From Calcarisporiella thermophila CBS 279.70 (lineage: Eukaryota > Calcarisporiellomycota): a stretch of 64,000 bases of DNA. Below are positions 11,249 through 23,089 of the stretch, piece after piece. The stretch is taken from NCBI RefSeq assembly GCF_041956535.1, contig NW_027192211.1, positions 74,044-138,043 of the forward strand, given 5' to 3'. The notes under the pieces are model-generated. The model ran no database searches, had not been told where the DNA came from, and saw only the letters and a list, made by a program, of their open reading frames with translations. The position numbers and the translations under genes are program-made. The first letter of the stretch is position 1. Each line of letters begins with the position of its first letter.

Positions 11249-13775
11249 ATGGTATCGTTATTATCCCCAACTCTCCATCCAACCGAGCAAAATATGCCCG
11301 TCTCAGCAACTAGATCCGGCCCGGTGCGGCCACCCAAATCGGAGCCCGCTTCCGAAACAAAGGCGGAAGATCTCCTGCCCAGAGCACAAAAATCTCTCGA
11401 AGACGAAGAAGGCTATCGACGAGGCCTTGTCATGATGACAGCTTATATCACAAATGCAATCAAACAGAAGGATAAGGTAATCTAGAAACAGCTAGGCTCG
11501 GTCGCCACCAATGCGAGCTTTACTGATCTCTTCTGATGCATTGCTTAGGGGCTATCCACTCCCTATGAAGAAATCATTCGCGAGCTCAGCATTAAACCCT
11601 CCGCCGACGACGCACCCACCCCCCTCAAGCTCCGGCAATGGATCCATGCTCTCTCGGGAAGCATCTCGCTACTCAACCGATCATGTTACTCATTAGTCCG
11701 CGCGATACTGGCCATCAACTGGTGCATGCGCGACAACAGTTTTGTGCGGGCGTATATCTCATTCTTGGGCGACTTGGTGTCGTCCCATGCCTACTACGTG
11801 GTCCCTGTGCAAAAGATGTTGGTGAAAAATTTGGCCTGGGGTAATAACATGGTCTTTTTTTTTCCGTCCAAGAACTCTAGAAACTTATTTTTTTTTTGAA
11901 TCTTTTATTTCCGGTGGCGAATATGCAGTGCCTCCTTCGTCCTGTCAGATCAAAGACACTGACGAAACCCTCTCTCGCACTGCCGTCTATGATCGTGTAC
12001 ATGCTGCTCTGCAATATGTCCTCACCCTGGTACCCACCGGCACCTCCACCCTGATGCCTATCCTGGTCGACGAGTTCCCACACAAGCGACAGTCCTTGCT
12101 GACGCATCTGTGCTACCTGAAAAACCTGTTCCGCATCCTCGAGTATTCGCCGATCTTGCACCCCCAGGTGATGAATCTCATAATAGATCGGATCATCCAG
12201 GTGGACGTGGAGATCCAGGTGGAGCAGGAGGAGCTGGACGACGACGAGGCGAACGGCGACGAGGTGGAGGTGTTTGAGTTGGACTTGGAAAAGGACGAGG
12301 ACGAGGACGCGGAAGACTCCGACAACGAAACCGACGAGGAGGAGGGCGCGGAGGGAGCAGACGACTCGGATGCCGACGACGACTCCGAGGGCGGCTCGGT
12401 GCTGGGGGAGGAGGGCGTGACCGTGCTCGACATCGAGAAGATGGTCCAGAAGCTAGACGGGATGCTTCTCCTGGTGTTCGACTACCTGACCCGGTGGTGG
12501 CGGGATGCACCGCTCGCCAAGCGCGACCAGATCTCGGACATGCTCCTGGAGATCTTCGACACCACCATCCTGCCCACATTCAAATCGCGCTACACCCAGT
12601 TCCTGTTCTTCTACTTCTTCTCCTTCGACCCGGCCTACCCCGACTACTTCCTCGGAAACCTGATGCAGATCGTGCACAACGACTCGCAGCCCCAGGTGAT
12701 CCGCATCTCTGCCGCCGCCTACATCTCCTCCTTCGTGGCTCGGGCCAAGTACCTGAACCCAAACACCGTGCGCTTTGTGGTGTACTCGCTGTGCAACTAC
12801 TGCTCCTACTTCTTGGCCAAGAACGAGTCCTCCGTCACCTTCCCAGACGCAAACCGCTACGGGGCGTTCTACGCCGTCGTGCAGGCCATCATGTACATCT
12901 TCTGCTTCCGATGGCGAATCCTGCGGAACGACGGGGTGGACGAGCAGGCCCATGCCCCCTCCACCCTGGCGATGAACACCGGCATGTCATGGCCCGTCCA
13001 GGAGGGGGGGGAGAGCGTCGTTCCGGCATTGAGTGCGGAGGACGGCGAGGAATTCGCGACCCCGACCCAGAAGATCTCCCAGCAGTGGTGTCCTGGCCTG
13101 CCCGATTTGCATCACATCCTGCTCTCACGGTTTAATCCTCTTAAGGTAGTTTCAGAATAACACCCCCTCTTACCAACCTTGTTTTCTGGGAAATTAGATT
13201 TGAACGATTTTTTTTATCTTCTCCATTTCTATCAGGTGTGCTCGCCTAATGTCGTCAAAATCTTTGCCAAACTGGCGCACGAAACCAACTTCCTCTACGT
13301 GTATCCAATCATCGAGAAGAACAAGCGTATGATCCTTCCCACCGCACCCTCAAGCTCGCCCTCCTACTCCTCCTCCAACCACTCCTCCCGCCCCTCCTCG
13401 GCAGCCTCCTCCGAACCCTATGCCTCCACCCCCCACTCCTCCAACAATTCCGCATCAAGGCGGCCCTCACCCGCCCACGACCTCGAGACATTTTTCCCCT
13501 TTGATCCATTCAGGCTAAAACGAAGCAGCCAGTTTGTGAACCGGCTCTATCAGGAGTGGCAGGATGACGACGACGAGGACGACGAGGATGAGGACGATGA
13601 GGAAGAGGAGGAGGAAGAAGGTCTGGTGGCAAAAAGTGCGGAGATGGGCGTGTCCGTGACAACAGAGGGGGAGGGAGAGGAGGAGATGCGCGGCGGATTT
13701 ATGGCCATGAGCATTAGTCCGGCCAAGATGTCGTTGGGAAGCCCGGGGGTACTTGGGGCCGTTTTCCGTTCTTGA
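11249..13775 (+). CDS. RRN3: RNA polymerase I initiation factor Rrn3 (TIF-IA)
   Basis: Rrn3 bridges RNA polymerase I and the core factor at rDNA promoters and is a main target of growth control by TOR. Four exons (11249-11476, 11549-11840, 11929-13145, 13236-13775) join in phase to 758 aa; a second ATG at 11294 would give 743 aa. The HEAT-repeat core is evident in LKLRQWIHALSGSISLLNR, NSFVRAYISFLGDLV, HLCYLKNLFRILEYSPILHP, FKSRYTQFLFFYFFSFD and AAYISSFVARAKYLNPNTVR. A long acidic loop rich in Asp/Glu/Ser interrupts the HEAT array, as in yeast and human Rrn3. The C-terminal FFPFDPFRL segment and a second acidic tail follow. It is somewhat longer than the yeast and human proteins (about 630-650 aa) because of the acidic and Ser-rich inserts. 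Codons are strongly G/C-ending. Confidence 0.95.
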
Positions 13776-14276
13776 GGATTGTGTTATTTTGTTTTTATTC
13801 TCGATCTTGCAATTTATTGTCTGCACTTTTTCTTTTGATTCTATTTTATATAGTCCATGGATCTCTTTTATGATTGAACTATTACAGACCCTGTCCTCTT
13901 TTGTACTATCTTATTACTTTTATAAAGTTGGTTCGATTTTCCTAAAGTTTATTGTTCCAAGATAATCCGTGTAGAAGAGGGGGAAGAGGGGTGGAATGCA
14001 GAGTCGGGGTATTCGAAATAATAACTAAATCGTTTAAACACAAATAGCTCCTAAAAATAATCACTACAAATTAGTATGGAGAGCTGGCACAAAACTATAT
14101 AAATAAAATGGAGAGGGTAGAAAGTTCACTATTATTATTAGGGGAGAATGAGGTCGGTAATGTAATCAGAAACGGCTCTTGTTAGCAAATAACGGTGATG
14201 AAAGCCTATATCCAGTCGCATGCATGAACAAACAAATGCGCTATGAGTAAAACAGGGGTCCTATTAGAGAGGGCGC
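13776..14276. other. Convergent 3' regions of RRN3 and the acetate transporter
   Basis: AT-rich UTR-like sequence. Nothing else is recognised. Confidence 0.5.
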
Positions 14277-15290
14277 TTAATCACGCTTGAGCGGCATGAC
14301 GGGGAGCTGGAAGAGCGACTGCTTCTCGCTATTAAGCAGTGCCGAGAGAGCATTGTACCCTGAGAGGGGAATGGTGAGTACCGGTAAAATCCATGTGACT
14401 GCGAAAGAGTCGGCAAGTCACTTACAGGCTATAATGGCGGTCACCACACCAAACCCGCCGCCGGCAACCTTGCAAGGGGCGCTGTTTTGAAAATCGGCAA
14501 TCGTGAGCAGAAGGAAGGTGATGAAGAGGAAGAAGAAGAGGGTGACAAGGCCGGCGCTACTGCGGTGGGATGCGACCAACATGATGCCAGTCTAGTAAGA
14601 AGGGGAGGGGAAGAAAGAGGTGAGGCTAGAAAAAGGACAGCGTCGGGAGCGAAGCTACGTACAAAGATGGTCCAGCCAAGAAGGTACTAGCGGTGAGGAG
14701 AGCAGGGGGAGAAAGGGAGAGATGGAGGTTAGCCAAAACATCACAACAAATCGAGTAAGAGGAATGGTTACAATCGCCTGAGCATGCTTGAGTTCGGAGG
14801 CGGGCACGTCGGCATACGCTCCCAAAATGCCGGAACCAGGGATCAGCATGGTGGCAAAGCTGAGCCAGAAAGCACCATAGGAGCTAGTAGGAGGGGGGGA
14901 GAGGGAGGAAAAAATAAAAGGCGTCCAAATTAGATCGGCCTGTCGCGGCTAAACATAAAAGGTAGTCAAATCAGGAGGAGGGGAAGAGATAGCTTGCCTG
15001 AACGCGGTTGCACCAAAAGTGTTCCCGGCCTTAAACTCCCACATCCCCGCAAGAAGCTGGGCGATCCCGCCGTAGAAGAGAGCCAAACCCACCACGACGT
15101 TGGGTGGCGTGGCGGCCGAGACCCCGGCGGATGCATTGTAGAGACTGAGCACAAACGTGGTGAGCGCAAAGCCGCAGAGGCCGAGGGGGGCAGGGTTGGC
15201 AATGGCCGGGGCGGCGGCCACGGGCGAGGTGGGGATCGAGGCGACGTCGTCCTTAGCGTAGTGGTTTTCGAGCTGGGACATGCTTGCCAT
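14277..15290 (-). CDS. Acetate transporter, AceTr (Gpr1/Fun34/YaaH) family
   Basis: AceTr proteins are plasma-membrane channels or transporters for acetate and succinate, with six transmembrane helices. Five exons (15290-14998, 14883-14772, 14686-14663, 14591-14426, 14359-14277) join in phase to 225 aa. The family signature NPAPLGL precedes the first helix, followed by [34 protein letters not shown] and [12 protein letters not shown]. The third exon codes only for YLLGWTIF. The C-terminus ends in LPVMPLKRD. Intron 1 has a GC donor (CAG|GCAAGC), needed to restore the conserved FSSYGAFW; the others are GT-AG. Closest named fungal relatives are Ato1-3/Gpr1. Substrate is inferred from family only. 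Confidence 0.93.
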
Positions 15291-16211
15291 GAGCTTGAGA
15301 TGAGACGGTTGAAATGGGCACAGAATTCGAGAGTGCGGAACGGAGATGCTCGGGTGAAAGCGGGCTAGTTAGGCAATGGGTGCGAAGGTAAAAAGAAGGC
15401 AGGTGGGAAATCGAGAAGGGGGAGGAGACGAAATGTTGGGAAGAAAGCGGGCCTCTCCATTTGAAACTGAGATTATAAATCACCTACAAAGCAGGTCCCC
15501 CGCAATAAGCTGGAAATTAGCCCGTCTTTTGTTCTTCCGACCCTGTGACACGCAATTCAAATGTTGGTCCAAAAAGAGTTAAGAGTAATGTCGAGATCAT
15601 ATCCCTGCATGGATTAGGAAACCCTAGTGGCCCTGCCAAGCCCCGATGACTTCAACTCTGGAACAGGCTTCATTTGGCCGCCTGAAGTAAAAATAACTTG
15701 GGTTTGGGTGCTTGCTGGGAAAGCTTCCCCCTCTCTCATCCTCTCGGCCCCGCATTCAAACCGGTTGGCATCGCCTTCATCGCTTTCCGTACCACCGGCT
15801 TGCGGGTTGGAAAGAAGCCGGAGACAAGGAATGCGCAGCGCAGGCCAGGATGCTTGCGACGATTTCAAGTGTGCTTGGAACCCCCCCCCCCCAAATTTGT
15901 TGGGAAGCTTGCCCAGAATATTGTGGAAGGGTCACTTGTGGGCCGACCGCAGTCCTTGCAGTGATAACGCGGCAAAAAAATTTTTTTTCACTTTTATTGT
16001 TCGGGGTTCAACGAAACAAGCATACGAGAGAGAGATGTACGGGAGGTGTAACGGGCACACAAAAGCTAATCCCCGACTTGGTGAAAAATAAAAATTAAAA
16101 AAAATAAAGCAAACAAAGCACATGAACATGGACAATGAAATAATAAAAAAATAAAAATAAAATGGACAAAATAAAATAAAAAAAAGAACTACACAGCCAC
16201 CCAGCCCTCCT
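15291..16211. other. Intergenic between transporter promoter and TSC2 3' end
   Basis: A TATA-like stretch (about 15471-15480, minus orientation) lies 185 bp upstream of the transporter start. A C10 run sits at about 15884-15893 and an A-rich tract (16080-16190) forms the TSC2 downstream region. No gene is supported. Confidence 0.5.
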
Positions 16212-19200
16212 CTAGTGTCGAGGCGCAGTGGGGGCGTTGTCGGCAAATTTCGTAAAGTCCACCAAAGGCTCGAAGCGAAGCACGCTGTTGGCGTCCTCGC
16301 CAGGACCAGGCGTTAATGAGCGCTGCTCCCGCGCGGCATTGGCGGCGGCTTGGGTGGCGGCGATCGCCCGCTCGCGCATTCGCTTGATTTCCCGCACGCG
16401 CGACCGCCAGTTCACGGAGTAATCCCCCAGCCCCGCCTGCTCCAGGAACACCTGCGAGAAAATGCTCGCATGCAGCGCGACCTGGCGCACAAACGCCGCC
16501 AGAGCGTCCCCCGACACCATCTTAAAGTCGGACGCGGGCCCGATTTCGGGCATGTCCGGCCGACGCTGGACTTGCACCTTGAAGAACGTGTTGGCGCCCG
16601 TGTCCATCCTCTCCGTGCCTAGGTGGTGTCGCTGCGAGCCGTCGGTCGAGTGGGGCGAGATCACGACGTTGATGAGGTTGAACTCGCTTGGGATGGTGTC
16701 GAGGCGGAACTCCGTTCCCGAATCGTTGTACACGATGCGGACGCAGTTGTTCCCGATATGAAGCTTCTTCTGCAAGCAGATCGGGTCTGCCTCCAGGTTC
16801 GTGGGCATCAGGGTGGCGACGTGGAAGATGATCTCGGTGATGTCGTCGTACCAGTAGTAGGTGTACTCGCCGTCGCGCTCGTAGTTCAGGCCCCCGGTGT
16901 TGCGCCCCCTCCACTCGCGCAGACTGATCAATTCGCCAAGGGAATCGAGGAAGCGCACATACTCCGGCGACCCGTGCACATTGGCCAATATATCCACCTC
17001 GTCAGTCTGCCCAGGGCCAACGTACAGCACGCCGATCTTGTGGAAGTCGACCACCGATGCTCGGTCGAGCGAGTTGAGGAGCCGCTGGGTCGTCTCATCG
17101 TCGGGAAGGGGGCGAGGAATGTCGGTGTTCACCGAGAGCTCGGGATGGGTCGACAGCTGCAAAAACAGGTAGCCAGGGTCGAGGGCCGAATCGTCCTTGC
17201 GGAAGAGCGTGCTTGCCTTATCGCTCAGCTCCGGATCCGGGTCCGAAAGGATCGCCGCCATGAAGCCGTCGAGTTCCTCTTCATTGGTGTCGTCCTCTTC
17301 GCAGGGCTCCCGACCTTGCCGTACGCGGTCTCCATAGGAACTGCGACGCACCGGAGAGGATGCAGCGGACACCACGCGCGCCCCCTCCGGTTTGAGGGTT
17401 GAGCTTCCCTGGGGTTGTGATCGAGTGTGCAGCACATCGGCTATACTGCCACTGTATGCTCGCGGACGAGACCCAATAGTTTGATGAGAGATGCTTGAAA
17501 ATAGATGTTCTAGTCGTGTTCGTGAGCTTGCCTCATCAGCTCCCGATCTGACCTTCACAGATTCATCAGCCTCTTCGGTTTTCCCATCACTATTGGGTCC
17601 AGAGCCGGCCTCACTGCTGGACTGGCCGTCGACATTCTCGTCTTTGGCTCCCGCACCTGTTCCATCCGAGCTCTCAAGCGAACCCTTCTCCCTGGCATCT
17701 GCGCTGGACACTAAGCCAGGCTTATTAAACTTTTTCGGGTTTCGATGCAACATCAATAGTGCAGGCAACGTCTTGAATTCAGTGGTGGTGCTCCGTTGGG
17801 GATTGCCTACTTTCAGAAGGAAGGTGGACGCGCCCGACGCACGTCTTACGGTTACTTCCGCCCAGCCGAGCGTGCGTGCCGTGCGAATCGTGATGACCGC
17901 CTGGTCCTTCACCCATGTACGACTGATTACATCTGATTTCGAACTCTCAGCTAGCAACAGTTGCGTCACCGGATTCTTTTCGGGTCGAGGCGCATAGTTC
18001 GCGTAAGTGTATCGCTGCAACATGTCGAAGCAAGCCTGGGTATAGTCATCAACGCGTTTGGAGATTTCTCCCGCGTTGAGTAACCCGCGCACAATGAAGG
18101 GAACATATTTCCGGCGCTCTGATTGCCTCAAGGACATGAACCAGATGCTGATCACATGGTATGCCATGACCATTTCGTATTCGACGAGAGCGCTTGCACC
18201 CACGGACCGCGGTTGGCCTAAACTCCCCCCCGTGCTTCTTGAGTTTCCGGAAGGCGAGCTAATGGAAGGGGTAGCCGAGGGAGAAGGGGTGGTGTGAGCA
18301 GAGGAGGTATATGCAGCGGCAATTGCGTGGCTGTCCTGAATATATTGGATGGCGATGGCGAAGATACGCCGGAAATCGGCCTCGGTCAGATTTGCATAGA
18401 GTCGGGGTAGGCGGGCCAGTGCCGACAAAAATTCCAAGATGTGAACACTGATCTTCGCGCTCGTGATGATCTGTGCTAATTTGGTGAGCGTGGCCGGAAG
18501 TTGAGTTGCCATAGACATGGGCAACTCTACGCAGCAGATCATGAGAGCGTGAATGCACGGTTTCGCAGCTAGCGGTCGTTTCTGTAAACCCTCTTGGAAT
18601 GCATGCACGAGCTCGAGCTTGTGCGATTTCGAAAAATGCCGTCGGTAACTAATCAGCGTGGTGAGTGTTTGGTAGGCGACGACGTGCAATTCATCCTTTT
18701 TTATTGTCAGCGGTAGATCGACAATCCCCTCGGTGACACGGTCATTGCGAATCCAGTTGTAAAATGCCGCGCGCAGCTTCAGCACTGATTCGATGGCACC
18801 ACAGAAGAGATGCTTGTTGCTGAGCTGTACGGGCAGGTGATATAGAATGTACACATATACAACCCAACTTCGCTCGTCACTTAATCGCTTAATAAGCGCT
18901 TCAAGGTACAATCCTATAGGAAGCACCGCCTTTGGAATCGATTTAGGTGAGGCTTCCAGTTTGTCTCCGGCCTGGCCTTCGTGGTCACCCTCGCCTACGT
19001 TCCCATCTCCTTTTCCATCTACCTCACTAGGTGGTTCAACTTCACCAAGAAGAGTTTTCGAATTTGGTGCTTGTGATGACAGTGGTGCCGCGGCGGGTTC
19101 GTATGAGACAAAATACGGACTCGCTCGTGACATCACTAGTGAGCACCGATTGCTTCTCCAAGCTACCCACTGCTCAATCGCGGGGGACTCTGGAGCATCC

Positions 19201-21747
19201 TCTTCGATCATGTTTCCCGCTTTCCACGATATTGTTCCACCCGAACTCACTGATCTCGCGCTATGATGTCGCTCAAGGCCAGTGGTTCGAATTGAAGGCG
19301 GAGGAGAGCGAGTAGAGGTTATTGTCGCACCTTGGAAATCAGGGCTCAACGTATGGCTTGGGTTTTCTCGAAGACTTGTTGTACGTTCTAGCGTAGTACT
19401 GAGCTGCTGCGTGCTCACAGCTCCCCTTTCGGGTTTTGAGCCGGTACTACTGGTCCGGGAGATGCCATCTGCTCCTCTTGGAGAAACTGGTACACTGGAG
19501 CTAGTGCCAGGCCCGAAACGGTCCAGCAAAGAATCCGGTAAGATCCCCTCGTCTGGATGCCTTGCAAGATATAATCGATGGTTAATATCTACACGGATTG
19601 CCATCGCGGCATCAAGTAGAGCAAGTCTTGAACTCTGGTGGGCAAGTGGCGATTCAATCAACTTGATAAGGGTGGTGAACAACTGCATACCCCGCTCGAT
19701 CTTCGGTGAATACAGACAGCTTTCGAATAAGCGGATGAACCCAGTAGAGGCGGTGAGAGAGTGGCATAAAGAGTTTTTCGGGTACATAGAGGAGTGTGAA
19801 ATCAGGGTAGAATACGAGAATCTCCGTGGTATCGAGGGGGAAGACGGTCCCGAGGAAGAGCGCTGCACATGGCTGTGTGGCATTGGCGAAACTACGCATT
19901 TACAATGGATACACTGCAGCAAAATATCAAGCAGTTTCGGGAACCAGACATCATTGCAGCCACAGCAGACATCTACAAGGAAATCAACAGCCTTGGAGGC
20001 GATCTCCGGGTCTTTCTCGGTAGTTAGGCAGGAAAGTACTGGCAGAAGCACCACCTCCGTGAGCTCATCTTCAAACACATCTTTGGACACCTCGTACACG
20101 TCGACCATGAGGCTAAATATGCGGGAACGTACGCTGAATCGAGTTCGCTCATCAATGAAAAATGCCTGCACTGCCTCGGTTAGAGTCTGAAGCCAGTTTA
20201 CTTCGACTGGATATATAAGCTGTTCATGTTGATAGTGTTCTAATAGGGAAAGGACAGAGCCCTCTGAAAGATATCGGCGCAGCTTGTGCACGAGTTGCAT
20301 AAAGCGGTCGTAAGGGCCATCATAGGTCGATAGTGTGTGCATAAATTGAACATGGTGGATAAGTCGTGCAAGTCCATGCAGGAATACAAGCCATGGGTCG
20401 CTTTCTTCAAGAAGCTCATCCGATGTGTTTAGAACAACATTGGCAGGGGTGGGGGCGAGGTTGCGACCGGATTTGTCTGCGTCGAAGAGGTAGTGCAGAA
20501 CATTCTCTGCAATATCATAGATTATTTCCCAGTCGATCAACTTAAGCTTCCCTTCGTGTTGCTCGATAAGTAAATTGATACTTTTGAGGATCTGAGCATC
20601 AACCTGGAGGCGGCGATATTTCGTCGCATAGCGAAGCGAGATCAAGAGTGTGTTCAGAGAGAAGTAGAGCTCGGAGACTTGGTAGGCATCGCTTGAGACC
20701 TGGGTTAAAAGCATCACTGCGGTCCGAGCGAGTGTGTCCGGAACCTCAGTGGGGTCACACTCGATTGTTTTGCACAAACACCGAATAGCATTCAGACCTC
20801 CGTGGTTCTTTAAAAGATTCTTCATCACAGCCCAACTCTGTTTGGTAAAATGTTCAAAACTCGAGAGATGGCAGAGCATGCGCACAAAGCTCGTCATTGC
20901 TGGCACGGGAACAAATCCAAAAGGCATGACAATCTCTGCAAATTCAAGGCACACAGTTCGGTCGTGGTCATTTTTAGTTCGTAGACACGCCTCTGCTACA
21001 CCATCAATTAACGCCTTCATGTCTGTATCCTCACAGCAAGCAGCATTGAACTTCACAATGTTTGCGATAAGTTTGACAATGGGCTGAAGGTATGGGATTG
21101 TATTTGAGTCCGAGACGGGGGGCATACTTGTAGTCGTACCTGTCAGCGACTCTAGTTGAGGGAGATAGGACATGGACGTTAGTTTAGCTAGCTAAATAGG
21201 GTATATTATAACCATACTTACTTCTCTCAGAGTCAAGGCGCAGAGCAGCGGCTAACCAATCGCAGAGTAATTTGGGAATATTTTTCTCAAATCCAGATAC
21301 ATCCCTTCCGTTTCGCGTCAGCTCCCGCAAGGCTGCGAATCGATCCTCAAAGTCATCCCACGAGAAATTCTTCCGAATATCGCGATAAAACACGGCTCGA
21401 GTCACGGAATTCAACTCATTGGCATTCCCCTGATGGCAGGCAACGATAAATTTAAAGCATATTTGTCGAGCGTTTGCGGGGCTTTCAGGAGATAGCATGC
21501 TCGCTAGTGCGGACCAAACGGCGTCTATATCCACAATTGGATATTTCTTCACTATTTCACATAATTCTTCAACCACTTGTATGCGCTTCGTGGGCGATGT
21601 TGTAGCATTGAGTGCCTGAATAATGTTCTTGGCGTATAGCGGTCTACTTGAAGATGCTTGTGAGATGCCAAGCGTCTCAGAGAGCGAGGTGTGTGATGAT
21701 GGACGCGGGAAAAAACCCAAGAACAATTTACGCGACCTCTCCGACAT
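16212..21747 (-). CDS. TSC2: Tuberin-like Rheb GTPase-activating protein
   Basis: Tuberin with hamartin inactivates Rheb and so restrains TORC1. Exon 1 (21747-21222) and a very long exon 2 (21187-16212) join in phase to 1,833 aa, close to human tuberin. The N-terminal half is alpha-solenoid with the tuberin-type segments around 1,000 residues. A Ser-rich low-complexity linker follows. The C-terminal Rap/Ran-GAP domain contains FHKIGVLYVGPGQ, FLDSLGELI, YYWYDDITEIIFHVATLMPT and KKLHIGNNCVRIVYNDSG. The Asn of HIGN corresponds to the catalytic Asn thumb, so GAP activity looks intact. The proposed intron is only 34 nt (21188-21221); a longer alternative using a GT near 21260 is possible. Base composition changes along the gene (see findings). 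No TSC1 gene is in the window. Confidence 0.94.
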
Positions 21748-23089
21748 TGGCTAATCACGCAATTGAATTTAACGTGATAGGTTAAAAGCAAATTACGTCT
21801 GAAGCAGATGGCGTATGAACCTACTTGTGTCCTTTAGACAAAATCTGGATTAAAGGAGAAATAAATTAATAATCTGTACACAAAATAGTACATCATCTTT
21901 CCCTAGTGTGTTTATTGCAAATATTTTTGGTCATTAAATACCTTTGAAAATCAGTGTAGATTGAACATTGGACAGGTATATGTGGATCGATTTGGTTTTT
22001 TTTTTCCGCTGATCTCTTTTTCACCTAAAGCGACTGTCTTTCCTATACACCATGTTTAGTGATTAAAATTGGAATTTTGTGACTGTCTTCTCGAACCTTG
22101 ATAAATCAAGCTAAATTAGGACAGGAGTAATGGTGGGTCGTAATGATCTAATTGAATTAAGACCTGTTCTGATATAAATCGAACAATGGATAGATCTTTA
22201 GTACTTAATAAATTTCATCTAATCCTCCCTTAATAGAGCCAACGTTGGTATCAATTATTCTACTTGTAAGCCTATATAACAGTTCTTACATGACGTAATC
22301 ATTAATAGAACAATTAAATTATCTTAATCACAAATACTTTTTGCATGAAAGTTATACGAGCATGTGAATATTTTACTAAACCACAATAAAATCTAAGGGT
22401 GGCATCTATACTGTAATCTTTACACCAATATCGAATAAGGGTCATCTTATTCGCTATAATTCCATTCTATATTCTTATTAGTTAAAGTATTTATAAAAAT
22501 ACTGTTTAGGGCTATCTGGTTTAGAGTAGGTTAAAGAGATAATTTCACGGTCCATTTCTTAATTTTGCTCCCTATAACGTACCTATTAAGGACTAAAAGA
22601 GATACAGAGTATCCAATTGCTAAAGACCTGAACATCCTAAAATTTGTTCATATATAATCCATCTCATGCTATTTCAAAGTCTGTATGGATTTGATAAAAC
22701 TAGGCGTCATTGCTTTAGTTATGACATAGCCTTGTTAGATGGAATAGCCTGAAAACTAGTATTTGACCTTGCTATGGCCTCGATTACAAATCCATTATTA
22801 CTCGCTTTGGTGTTGTCACTCACCGTTAAATTATTTTTATCAGTAGGCAGGTTTATTTCGAACTGCTCTGCTTGAGAGCCGATCTTCAATTCTCTCCAAT
22901 AAGAATCGATCCCCCTACTTTTTTTCAGTCCTATGTGTAGGCAATTTCAGGTGCTTCATCTATATTGAAATAATAGGAATCTATATACTTTCACCTTTCT
23001 CTTCCAAAAAAAAGTATACCCTATGATAGTTTCTTTAACACCTTTTTATTTTTCTTTAGTTTGTACTTGGCCGATTCTTTTTTATATTA
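21748..23089. other. AT-rich divergent intergenic region
   Basis: About 1.3 kb separates divergent TSC2 and the MFS gene. It is AT-rich with short A/T runs and a pyrimidine-rich leader just before 23090. No RNA gene or repeat is recognised. Confidence 0.5.

Noticed and set aside
12193-13135. Long Arg/Pro-rich frames antisense to and out of frame with RRN3
   Set aside because: Shadows of the GC-rich RRN3 coding frame.
16350-17997. Plus-strand frames up to 259 codons opposite TSC2
   Set aside because: They are antisense to conserved Rap-GAP coding sequence and are explained by its GC-rich third positions.
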